Positions 1 through 6,558 of a stretch of DNA of 6,958 nucleotides are shown piece after piece. Under the pieces are notes generated by a model. The model saw only the letters and a list, made by a program, of their open reading frames with translations, was not told where the DNA came from and made no database searches. A program made the translations under genes and the position numbers. Origin of the DNA: an uncultured Mediterranea sp. (lineage in GTDB: Bacteria; Bacteroidota; Bacteroidia; Bacteroidales; Bacteroidaceae); contig CAMGAL010000117.1 of NCBI GenBank assembly GCA_946007445.1, positions 1 through 6,958 on the forward strand. Reading direction: 5' to 3'. How positions within the stretch are numbered: the stretch's first letter is position 1; each line of letters starts with the position of its first letter.

Positions 1-1
1 A

Positions 2-727
2 ACCCTCTTCGCCACGCTCATTGTTCCCATTATGATGAATACTGTTTCCATGTGCGTTATCCCTACGGCTGACGCAATGCAAACACTGTCCCCACAAGCC
101 CTCTGCGGCGGCATGCTCAATCTGGAGAACGACCGTATTCTTGCCGTGCTTTTAGGCGCGACATTGGTCGGGATAGGCGAGGGCTTCATCATGCGGGCCA
201 AAGCCACCTCTGGCGGTTCTGATATCATTGCCATGCTGTTGCACAAGTACCTGCGTTTCAAGTTCTCCAATGCCTTGTTGGCCACCGATGCCACCATCGT
301 CTTTTCCGGTATTGCCATACTGGGTCTGGGCATAGGTTCTGTCAAGCCCGAGCCGCAAGCCTTCCTGTTGGCAGGCTATTCCCTCGTCTGCATCTTCATC
401 ATGTCGCGCATGGTTGCCTTCGTGCTGTCGGGTTCCAAGAGCAACAAACTGATGTTTGTCGTCTCCGATACCGACAATGTCAAGTTGCGCGATTTCATCC
501 TGCACAAGCTCGACCGTACCGCCACCTCCCTCCGTGCCTCTGGCCTCTATTCGCAGGAGGAGAAATGTGCCTTGATGATGGTGGTGCACATGCGCGAGGT
601 AGAAGCTTTCACCACCGCCATCAAGGCCATCGCTCCCGATGCTTTCGTCATCGTGACCGACGCCTACGATGCTTACGGCACCCGTTGGAAACCATTCCCC
701 GAGAAGAATACCTTGGACATCAGTTAA
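2..727 (+). CDS. YitT family integral membrane protein, 5'-truncated by window edge
   Basis: The frame is already open at base 2 and ends at TAA (725-727), giving 241 residues, so the true start lies upstream. The first two thirds are hydrophobic, with helices around TLFATLIVPIM, a stretch ILAVLLGATLVGIG and further segments near AILGLGIGSV and LLAGYSLVCIFIM, as in the multi-helix YitT/DUF161 membrane domain. The last roughly 90 residues are soluble and match the DUF2179 pattern typical of this family: KLMFVVSDTD, then an Arg/Leu-rich helix, the GLYSQEEK segment, and a final AFVIVTDAYDAYG strand-helix. Family members are usually about 290 residues, so roughly 50 N-terminal residues are missing. 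The biochemical role of the family is not established, and transport or signalling is only a guess. It is transcribed away from the operon that follows, and tail to tail with it. There is no sign of damage in the visible part. Confidence 0.88.
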   Translation, partial: TLFATLIVPIMMNTVSMCVIPTADAMQTLSPQALCGGMLNLENDRILAVLLGATLVGIGEGFIMRAKATSGGSDIIAMLLHKYLRFKFSNALLATDATIVFSGIAILGLGIGSVKPEPQAFLLAGYSLVCIFIMSRMVAFVLSGSKSNKLMFVVSDTDNVKLRDFILHKLDRTATSLRASGLYSQEEKCALMMVVHMREVEAFTTAIKAIAPDAFVIVTDAYDAYGTRWKPFPEKNTLDIS

Positions 728-766
728 TCATGTCATGGCCTTCCTTCAAGCTAAATGCCATGATTA
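725..766 (+). terminator. Possible terminator hairpin of the YitT gene
   Basis: An 8-bp perfect inverted repeat, TAATCATG (725-732) and CATGATTA (759-766), starts at the YitT stop codon. A second, mutually exclusive pairing lies inside it: TCATGGC (733-739) with GCCATGA (757-763). Position right after a stop codon suggests 3'-end formation for the YitT transcript. There is no clear T-run after the right arm, so the terminator role is inferred from position only. Confidence 0.35.
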
Positions 767-769
767 GCG

Positions 770-808
770 TCGTAAAGGTGGCGTTTACGAGTGCTAAATG
801 CCGCATTT
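770..808. repeat. Two short hairpins between YitT and the 208-bp repeat
   Basis: TCGTAAA (770-776) pairs perfectly with TTTACGA (784-790) across a 7-nt loop. AAATG (796-800) pairs with CATTT (804-808) across a 3-nt loop. Neither is followed by a T-run. They may be part of the terminator zone of the YitT gene, or the start of the hairpin-rich island that continues to about 1240. Confidence 0.4.
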
Positions 809-839
809 GGCTTTGATGTATGTCGTGAGGAGTGGTTTT

Positions 840-1047
840 GCCCTCACCCTATCCCTTGCCCTCCGTCGCCAATCACAGATTGGCTCCCCTCATAGAGGCC
901 GGAGACACTTCGGGTGTCTCCTATGCTACGCATACCTCTATTCGCCCACGGGGCGAGGGGACTCCTGCTACCCTTTCTGATTAATGGCTAAAAACAAAGA
1001 TGGGCCAGCTGCTCCCTCGCCCCGTGGGAGAGGGACGGGGTAAGGGC
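840..1047 (+). repeat. 208-bp structured intergenic repeat, copy 1
   Basis: This 208-bp block recurs at 6058-6265 in the same orientation, with the same length and a constant offset of 5218. The first 120 bases (840-959) are identical between copies. The remaining 88 differ at about eleven positions plus two one-base gaps. The ends are imperfect terminal inverted repeats of 17 nt: the start GCCCTCACCCTATCCCT matches the complement of the end AGGGACGGGGTAAGGGC at 14 of 17 positions. Inside are tightly packed stems: 868-874/878-884 (7 bp, loop ACA), 893-898/935-940 (TAGAGG/CCTCTA) enclosing 901-908/914-921 (8 bp, loop TTCGG) and 922-926/930-934 (5 bp, loop TAC), then 942-947/951-956 (6 bp, loop ACG). 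Short open frames cross it but have no start signal or recognisable protein. It is best read as a non-coding, MITE- or REP-like element. Confidence 0.85.
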
Positions 1048-1260
1048 ACCCTCAGCCTGGGGGCTATACCAATAGTAACCGGTGGTCCGCCACCGGAAAA
1101 GGCATCAACCCCAACTCATTGCCTGGAAGGCAATACATTTTCAGCCACGAAGTACAGCCCTTCCAGGCTGTTGACGGTAGGAGTTGTAATGTCCACGGAC
1201 GTTGTCCGCGGTTACTCTTTGTACAGCCCTACGGGCTATTCATTCCCATCGGCGCGACTT
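1048..1260. repeat. Cluster of short hairpins downstream of the 208-bp repeat
   Basis: No gene is supported here. Six palindromic units follow each other: AGCC/GGCT (1054-1057/1062-1065), CCGGTGG/CCACCGG (1079-1085/1090-1096, loop TCCG), ATTGCC/GGCAAT (1118-1123/1129-1134), ACAGCC/GGCTGT (1154-1159/1166-1171), CGGAC/GTCCG (1196-1200/1204-1208, loop GTT) and AGCCC/GGGCT (1225-1229/1233-1237, loop TAC). Their stems differ in sequence, so they are not copies of one unit. They look like the REP-like palindromes scattered between genes in Bacteroidales. The function is unknown. The stretch 1261-1331 shows nothing further. Confidence 0.5.
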
Positions 1261-1331
1261 GTTTAACCCAAATCGGCCATTAGACAATTATGCGCAAACA
1301 TCCCCTGCAAAAGGAAAGACAATACAAATGA

Positions 1332-1361
1332 GAGGGTGCATCAGTCTCCTGATACACCCTC
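1332..1361 (-). terminator. Likely terminator of the TonB receptor/lipoprotein operon
   Basis: A 12-bp stem with one internal mismatch is formed by 1332-1344 and 1349-1361 (GAGGGTG then ATCAG on the left arm, CTGAT then CACCCTC on the right), with a 4-nt loop, TCTC. Read on the minus strand it lies about 90 nt after the lipoprotein stop codon and is followed by the T-rich TCATTTGTATTG. On the plus strand the downstream side is GC-rich, which favours minus-strand use. The stretch 1362-1448 between it and the stop codon shows no other feature. Confidence 0.6.
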
Positions 1362-1448
1362 CCCGTTGTAGACAAGATTTGAGAAGAGGAGAGAGTTCCG
1401 TCAACATGGGTTACGGCATTCCCTCCCCATCTACCGGTTTTCCATTGT

Positions 1449-3005
1449 TTAGTATTGAGTATGTTGTGGGTCAAAGTTGGTCCAGCCCGTCAGCCAGTTG
1501 TCGGTGGCGTTGAAAGCACCTACGTAGCTTACCTTGTCCAGCCAAGCGGGGACATTGCCCGTGAAGGCGGCGAGGGAGAGCAGCGGGCTGCCCAAGGTAG
1601 GCATAAACGGCGAACCCGTATGGCTGGCATCTGTCAGCGCCAGTGCGCTGGCATCGTCGTAGTATTTGTTGTTCAGTGCCTCTTTGAAGAAGAATGTGTT
1701 CGAGTACGATTTCTGTGTAGCGTCTATCACCTGCATGTTAGCGGCATCATAGCGCACATCCTCATACACCTTGTTGGCATCCGAGCCTACGATATCCATC
1801 CCGGCCAGCACATTGTTGTGATACTGCAGCGTACCCTTTTCGGCCTGAGCAGGCGTGTCGCCCTTCTCGCCGTCGATGATCAGGCCGATGGGCCAGCCGG
1901 CAGCTACCGAGTTGATGACATTCAGGCGCGAGCTGCGGCGTATCTGCATGGCCGACTGGAAGCGGCCGAGTGCTGAACCGTTGTTGGGATTCATCGAGCC
2001 ACCGTTGATAAAGTCGGTTGTGTTCTCAAATCCCGCACCGCTCTGCAATTTTGGGCCTATGAAGGTGATGTTGCTGAAAGTGGCGGTGGTGTAGGGCGAC
2101 ACATCCGAGCCGCTCGCGTTGTTGTCGCTCTCAAAACCGTTGCTCTGCGACTTGTCGGCGATACGGGCATCGCGGATGGCCAGACCATACTGCACGGCAC
2201 CGCTGAAACCGTTGTCGGTGTCGAAATCGTCGTCCCAACCATGATAGGCCACCAGATGCTTGCAGTTGACGGTGCCGCCGAACCACTCAAACGAGTCGTC
2301 GTTGCTGTACGACACCTGTACATGGTCTATCTGCGTCTTGCTGCCTACTGATCCGAGTGTCAGACCGTTGATTTCCTGGTCGGGCTGGAACGGATAGCCG
2401 GCAAACTCTATACGCACGTAGCTCAGCACACCCGAGTTGTCGTTGTCGTCGGTGCCGCCATGTTTGGTACGCGGGCCACCCTCTATCTGCATCTCGTTCT
2501 GGTTGTTGCGCGCCTTGCCACAGAGTATGATGCCTCCCCAGTCGCCCGGCTTGCGCTGGCCAGCAGCCTCTTCCGAGGTAAATACGATGGGTTCTGTAGC
2601 CGTGCCTTGGGCTATCAGTTTGCCGCCACGCTCGGCGATGAGCGAAGCCTTGGTCTGCTTGTCGCCCGTGATTACGGTGCCCGGTTCGATGGTCAGTTCG
2701 GCCCCGTTGGCTATGTACACCCATCCCTTGAGCAGATAGGTCCCCTTCTTCAGTGTCTGTTTGCCGGTGAAGACAAATTCGGCATCGCCATTGCCTATCT
2801 GCCTGCCGTTGGCATCCTCTGCATTGTTGGTCTCGCTGAACAGGATGTGGTCGCACGACTTCAGTCCGCCGTCAGTCCCCCATTTGTACACCACCTCTGT
2901 TCCCGTTCCAGGATCCGGTGTGGGGTCGTCGTCACTGCTGCAAGCGGTTACACACAAGGCAAGCACAGCCAGTGCCTGCACGCTAAAATAACTTACTGTT
3001 TTCAT
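1449..3005 (-). CDS. Surface lipoprotein, right-handed beta-helix-like, partner of TonB receptor
   Basis: The 518-residue product starts MKTVSYFSVQALAVLALCV and has a lipobox V-T-A-C with the lipidated Cys at residue 22. The SSDDD just after that Cys resembles the acidic surface-export signal of Bacteroidetes lipoproteins, so display outside the cell is likely. A Pro/Gly/Thr linker (28-36) precedes the body. From about 85 to 420 the sequence has repeated short beta strands and Gly/Asn/Asp turns (LTIEPGTVITG, KLIAQGTATEPIVFTS, DWGGIILCG, LSYVRIEFAG, TQIDHVQVSYSNDDSFEW), typical of parallel beta-helix proteins. Asp clusters at 186-190, 258-265 and 293-301 could bind metal. The C-terminus DNWLTGWTNFDPQ resembles, from memory, a conserved end of such lipoproteins next to TonB receptors. 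No polysaccharide-lyase or hydrolase catalytic set is recognised. It lies 40 nt behind the receptor stop in the same operon. No strong Shine-Dalgarno is visible, as is usual in this phylum. The substrate is unknown. Confidence 0.88.
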   Translation of the reverse strand: MKTVSYFSVQALAVLALCVTACSSDDDPTPDPGTGTEVVYKWGTDGGLKSCDHILFSETNNAEDANGRQIGNGDAEFVFTGKQTLKKGTYLLKGWVYIANGAELTIEPGTVITGDKQTKASLIAERGGKLIAQGTATEPIVFTSEEAAGQRKPGDWGGIILCGKARNNQNEMQIEGGPRTKHGGTDDNDNSGVLSYVRIEFAGYPFQPDQEINGLTLGSVGSKTQIDHVQVSYSNDDSFEWFGGTVNCKHLVAYHGWDDDFDTDNGFSGAVQYGLAIRDARIADKSQSNGFESDNNASGSDVSPYTTATFSNITFIGPKLQSGAGFENTTDFINGGSMNPNNGSALGRFQSAMQIRRSSRLNVINSVAAGWPIGLIIDGEKGDTPAQAEKGTLQYHNNVLAGMDIVGSDANKVYEDVRYDAANMQVIDATQKSYSNTFFFKEALNNKYYDDASALALTDASHTGSPFMPTLGSPLLSLAAFTGNVPAWLDKVSYVGAFNATDNWLTGWTNFDPQHTQY

Positions 3006-3045
3006 ATTACTGTTGTTTATAATGAAACGTTTGTCCTTTTTACTT

Positions 3046-5832
3046 TCAGAATTTGATTACTGCCGCCACGCCGATGTTTCTACCAGGCTTGTATTGGCGT
3101 GTCACCTGCTCCACTTCGCGGGTGTGGCCGTCGGCGTTGCCCACTTCGGCAAACTGTTTGTAGCTCACGCGCTGTGCCAGCAGGTCGCGCACGTTGGCTT
3201 TCAGTTCTATGTGGCTTCCAATCTTCTTCGATACCGTCAGGTCGATCATGTCGCGCGGCATCTCGTAGCTGTCGGGCACACGCGCGTTGTCATCGCTGCC
3301 TGTGCTTCCCTCGCTTCTGCCTACGCCTATGATGCGCTTGCCGATACGGTTGTAGAGCAGGGCCACGTTGAGCTGTGCCTCCTCATGGCGGTAGAATAGG
3401 CCGGTGTTGATCAGATAGGGCGACTGTCCCTGCATGGGGCGGTTCTCGTTGCGCGAACCCTCGGCAAACTGCACGCGACTGTGGATGAGGGCACCGTTGA
3501 ACGACCAGCTCAGTCCCTTCAGGCCAATGTCCGACAGGTCCTTTCGGATGTCTATCTCCACACCATAGTTGTCGGCGCTGCAGGCATTCTCGTACGAGTA
3601 CACCAGACTGGTGCCTCCGGCTACGGTGTAGGTCCACTCTATCGGGTTGCTGAACCGCTTGTAGAAGGCGGCCACCGTCACCTGCTCACCGCGTGAGGGA
3701 TAAAACTCGTAGCGCACATCGGCGTTGTGTATGTAGCAGGCCTTCAGGTCGGTGTTGCCCTGTACGTGCGAGGCCAGGTCGAAGTCGTAGAATACCGATG
3801 GCGACACCTCTCTGAACTCCGGCCGGTTCACCGACTTGCCGTAGGAGAGGCGCAGCTGGTGGCGGTCGTTAAAGCGGTAGGTAGTGTTGACCGATGAGAA
3901 CAGGTCGTTGTGGCGATAGTAGCGGCTTTGGCGGCTCTCCACGTCATCGCGGCTGTTGGTGATCAGTTCCATGCGGTCATACTCGTAGCGCAGTCCGGCA
4001 TACACGTTCAGTTTGCCCAGTGGCAGCGTGGCTGCCGCATAGCCGGCACCGAGCAGGTTGCGCCCGCCGTAGTTGTTGCGCATCGCCTGCTGTTCGAGCA
4101 GGTACAGCTTGTCGGCACCGAAGTGGTCGGCATTGCTCAGCAGCTCCGTCATCTCCATCTTGCGGAAACCCTCTGGCAACTGGTTGTCGCCCATGTCCCA
4201 GTTGTAGATAAACTCCCGTGTCTTGTATTCTCTTGAGCGGTATTCGCCGTAGGCACCCACCTTCAGCGAGAGCATATCCTAGCCGAATACGTGCCAGTCG
4301 TTTATGCCGGCCTACACGCTGAACTCGTCCCGTTTGGTAAACTCACGTTGTATCTCGTTGCCGGCGGTGAGCATCAGGGTGCCCCGCTCCAGTGCGTCGT
4401 CTATGGTGTAGCGTCGTCGGTCCGGCATCCTGCGGTTGGCGTAGGCGTAGCTCGCGCTCCATGTCAGCTCGTCGGCCTTGCGCGTGTGCTTGCCCGTCAG
4501 TTGGGTGTTGTAGGTGGTCCGGCTGCGGTAGTAGTACTCCGCGCCCACCTCATTGTCCGATTGTGCGTTCACTCCCGTGCGGTCGGTGTATCGGTCAGTG
4601 GCCAACTGGTTGAAGATGTTTTTCCATTCCAGCTTGTCGTCGCCCGTTTTTGTGAGCAGGGCCATGTTGAGCAGGGCTCCCACGCGCACGTTGTGGTTGT
4701 ACTGGTTGTCGGTGGAGCGGCGCAGATAGTTGCTGCGGTCATGGGCGGCATCGTACACGCCAAAGAGGTTGTTGGTCATGTCCTTGTAGGTGCGTGTCTC
4801 GTTGGTATAGTTCACGCTTCCCACCATGCCCAGTTGGGCACCGCTGACCGTCCACTTGTGGCTCCACTCCGTACTGGCCTTCAGGTCGCCCCACGGGTTG
4901 CGGTTCCTCACGCGCCAGTCGTTGTTCAGACCGTTGTCGGTCAGCGACACCGTGCCCTCGCCTGCGATGGGTTTCAGTGCGGCACCAAATCCGCCGCTGT
5001 AGGGTCTCAGGCTGCTGTCGAACCCCATCCAGTCTGTCGCGCTGCCCTTGGCGTATCTGAAATTCTGCCACGCCGATGCGTCGTTCCAGTTGGCTCCTAT
5101 GCTGACGGCCCATGTGTTTCTTACGGGTATGTCCTTGGTATTCACTTGGATAAAACCTCCGCAGAAGTCGGCCGGATATTCCGGGCTGGGCGATTTGACA
5201 ATCAGCAGATTGTCTATCTGGCTGCTCGGGATGATGTCGAAGGAGAAGGCGCGGGCATCGGCCTCCGAACTCGGTGCCGCTCCTCCGTTTATCCATACAT
5301 TGTTGTACCGTTGCGAGAGGCCGCGCACCATCACAAACTTGTCTTCTATCAGGCTCACGCCCGGCACGCGCCTGATGACCTCGCCGGCGTTGGTGTCTTG
5401 TGTGCGGCTTATCTCCTGAGCCGACACGTTGCTCACCACCACTTGGCTCTCCTTGGCCTGTGCGATCATGGCGCTCTCGGTGTTGCGGCGCACCATGCCC
5501 GTCACCTGCACCTCTCCCAGTGTCTGGCGGTCGGCCACCATCTCCACGCTGAGCAGGGTGTCGCGTCCTGCCTTGGCTTGGAGTGTCACGGTCTGGTACG
5601 AGATATACTTCACGGTGAGAGTGTAGTCTTGTGCTTTCAGTCCTCTGATTACAAATCGGCCGTCTACATCGCACACGGCGCCTGTGCCTTGGGTAGTGAC
5701 CGTAGCACCCACAAGTGGTTCACGGGTCTGCTTGTCCACCACCGTTCCTTTGATGTCGGCTGCCATTATAGTTGTTACCCCAATCATACTCAGCGCCGCA
5801 GCGCTGACCAGTCTCATCATTGTTTTCTTCAT
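3046..5832 (-). pseudogene. TonB-dependent outer-membrane receptor, interrupted by two in-frame TAG codons
   Basis: Reading 5832 to 3046 gives 928 codons in one frame, a normal receptor length. Residues 1-24 are a signal peptide (MKKTMMRLVSAAALSMIGV..., ending near MAA). Residues 27-100 form a carboxypeptidase-regulatory-like domain (IKGTVVDKQTREPLVGATV). LGEVQVTG (105-112) matches the usual TonB-box position. The plug spans about 130-235 (IRRVPGVSLIEDKFVMVRGL, then YPADFCGGFIQVNTKDIP). The rest is a beta-barrel ending in Phe (AAVIKF), as outer-membrane barrels do. There is no STN signalling domain. Codons 507 (4312-4314) and 518 (4279-4281) are both TAG, with plausible barrel sequence between and after them and no frameshift. 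The ATG at 5832 is chosen because it opens the signal peptide. The ATG at 5841 is possible, while the TTG at 5859 falls inside the promoter box. Without readthrough only the plug and half a barrel would be made. The partner lipoprotein follows after 40 nt, and there is no SusD-like gene. Confidence 0.85.
4279..4314 (-). other. Two in-frame amber codons inside the TonB receptor
   Basis: On the minus strand the reading is EFSV, TAG (4314-4312), AGINDWHVFG, TAG (4281-4279), DMLSLKVGAYGEY. The flanking and intervening residues look like alternating barrel strands. Each TAG is one transition from CAG (Gln) or TGG (Trp). The complete genes in the window end in TAA, TAA and TGA, so TAG is not otherwise used as a stop here. 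Three genes are too few to conclude anything from this. Confidence 0.8.
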
Positions 5833-5856
5833 ATAGAACATTTTCTTTGTCGGCAG

Positions 5857-5864
5857 CAAAGGTA
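5857..5864 (-). promoter_or_regulatory. Bacteroides-type -7 promoter box of the receptor operon
   Basis: The minus strand reads TACCTTTG followed by C, matching the Bacteroidetes -7 consensus TAnnTTTG exactly. A start site about 7 nt downstream (near 5850) would give a leader of roughly 18 nt before the ATG at 5832. This supports that ATG, or 5841, and argues against a TTG start at 5859. No good -33 TTTG is visible at the usual spacing, so the promoter may be weak or may need an activator. Confidence 0.6.
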
Positions 5865-5885
5865 GTGTGCCTATATTTCGGTAGC

Positions 5886-5896
5886 ATGACAGTCAT
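5886..5896. promoter_or_regulatory. Candidate operator palindrome upstream of the receptor promoter
   Basis: ATGAC-A-GTCAT is a perfect 5+1+5 inverted repeat. It lies about 22 nt upstream of the -7 box, where the missing -33 element should be. This position suits an activator or repressor dimer. There is no regulator gene in the window to pair it with, and 11 bp can occur by chance. The rest of 5897-5985 is AT-rich with no further clear signal. Confidence 0.3.
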
Positions 5897-5985
5897 ATCA
5901 CAATCCTGTTAAATATGTTGGCAGTGTCTATATATAATAATGTGTATGTGTTTTTCCCTCTCCGTATAGCATAAATATCATTCAG

Positions 5986-6017
5986 CCTGTAGGGACACAC
6001 CTCGGTGTGTCCGCAGG
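5986..6017. repeat. Hairpin upstream of the second 208-bp repeat
   Basis: GGACACAC (5993-6000) pairs perfectly with GTGTGTCC (6005-6012) over the loop CTCG. An outer CCTG/CAGG (5986-5989/6014-6017) extends the stem. It resembles the hairpin inside the 208-bp repeat in design (an ACAC/GTGT stem with a TCG-containing loop) but not in full sequence. No T-run follows on either strand, so a terminator role is not supported. Confidence 0.5.
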
Positions 6018-6057
6018 TGGGGGTGTAGACATTCACGGGCTGCTGGCAGTTTGTTTT

Positions 6058-6265
6058 GCCCTCACCCTATCCCTTGCCCTCCGTCGCCAATCACAGATTG
6101 GCTCCCCTCATAGAGGCCGGAGACACTTCGGGTGTCTCCTATGCTACGCATACCTCTATTCGCCCACGGGGCGAGGGAACTCCTGCTGTACTTTCTGATT
6201 AATGGTTAGAACAAAGATGTGTGCAGCGGCTCCCTCGCCCTGTGGGAGAGGGACGGGGTGAGGGC
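6058..6265 (+). repeat. 208-bp structured intergenic repeat, copy 2
   Basis: This is the second direct copy of the block at 840-1047, again 208 bp and again with its ends matching each other as an imperfect inverted repeat (15 of 17 positions, better than copy 1). The branched stems are conserved base for base: 6086-6092/6096-6102, the enclosing TAGAGG/CCTCTA at 6111-6116/6153-6158 with its two inner hairpins, and 6160-6165/6169-6174. The changes lie in the last 88 bases, mostly in the single-stranded-looking stretch before the 3' inverted repeat. The giant palindrome begins only 4 nt after its end. Confidence 0.85.
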
Positions 6266-6269
6266 AATG

Positions 6270-6471
6270 AGCCCCAACGGGGCGACATACTATAGCACAG
6301 GGTGTGAACCCTGTGAACCAACGGGAAGCATACATCCCTCGAGTCCTGTAAGGATGACATAAAACCTTGCTGTCTTTTTATGTCGTCCTTACAGGACTCA
6401 TGGTGGTTTGGGGGCTCTTATCACACACAGGGTTTGCACCCAGTGCTGTAGTATGTCGCCCCGTTGGGGCT
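6270..6471. repeat. Giant imperfect palindrome (about 200 bp)
   Basis: The left arm 6270-6315 pairs with 6426-6471 along its whole 46 bp. The outer 21 bp are perfect, and the rest has one A-A mismatch and three G-T wobbles. A second, inner stem of 24 bp joins 6341-6364 to 6376-6399 with one wobble and an 11-nt loop. Between them 6316-6340 and 6400-6425 pair only loosely. Each arm also holds its own small hairpins: GCCCC-AAC-GGGGC at 6271-6283, and CACAGGGT/ACCCTGTG at 6296-6303/6308-6315. No open frame of interest crosses it. It could be a MITE-like or REP-pair element, or a very strong transcription barrier. Its outer end sequence resembles, from memory, intergenic repeats of Bacteroidales. 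Confidence 0.8.
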
Positions 6472-6507
6472 TGACAGTCCCTCCGGGTTATTCATCCCAT
6501 ACCTCCT

Positions 6508-6546
6508 ATGACAAAAATATACGAATCACGATAGTTTTTTTGTCAT
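6508..6546. terminator. Possible bidirectional terminator before the transposase remnant
   Basis: ATGACAAAAA (6508-6517) pairs perfectly with TTTTTGTCAT (6537-6546) across a 19-nt loop. The A-run and T-run sit at the inner ends of the stem rather than after a GC stem, so this is weak as a terminator. It lies just before the point where similarity to the transposase begins and could instead be a scar of the event that truncated it. The stretch 6472-6507 shows nothing else. Confidence 0.25.
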
Positions 6547-6558
6547 CCTTAATTCCGC

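Noticed and set aside
893..940. Cloverleaf-like fold in the 208-bp repeat as a tRNA gene
   Set aside because: The enclosing stem is 6 bp and directly encloses only two hairpins. There is no T-arm sequence, no identifiable anticodon loop of 7 nt and no CCA position, and total length is 48 nt.
798..980. Short open frame across repeat copy 1 (a near-identical one at 6007-6198 crosses copy 2)
   Set aside because: The shared residues simply reflect the repeated DNA. Translation is low-complexity, there is no start signal, and hairpins occupy the whole span.
1048..1260. CRISPR array in the hairpin cluster
   Set aside because: The palindromic units differ in sequence and spacing, so there is no repeated unit of constant length with unique spacers.
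1000..1513. Two plus-strand open frames in the hairpin region
   Set aside because: They run through palindromes and the terminator and into the antisense of the lipoprotein gene, and no protein family is recognised.
2460..3056. Plus-strand frame of 198 residues opposite the lipoprotein start
   Set aside because: It is antisense to a clear signal peptide and lipobox, with no independent evidence of coding.
3046..4275. Separate gene starting at the ATG at 4275 (409 residues)
   Set aside because: It begins in mid-barrel with no signal peptide and continues the upstream frame exactly, so it is the 3' part of the interrupted receptor.
4291..5865. Long plus-strand open frame of 524 residues opposite the receptor gene
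   Set aside because: It is an antisense shadow of the strongly recognisable receptor. It is rich in His, Val and Cys from reversed codons and shows no family similarity.
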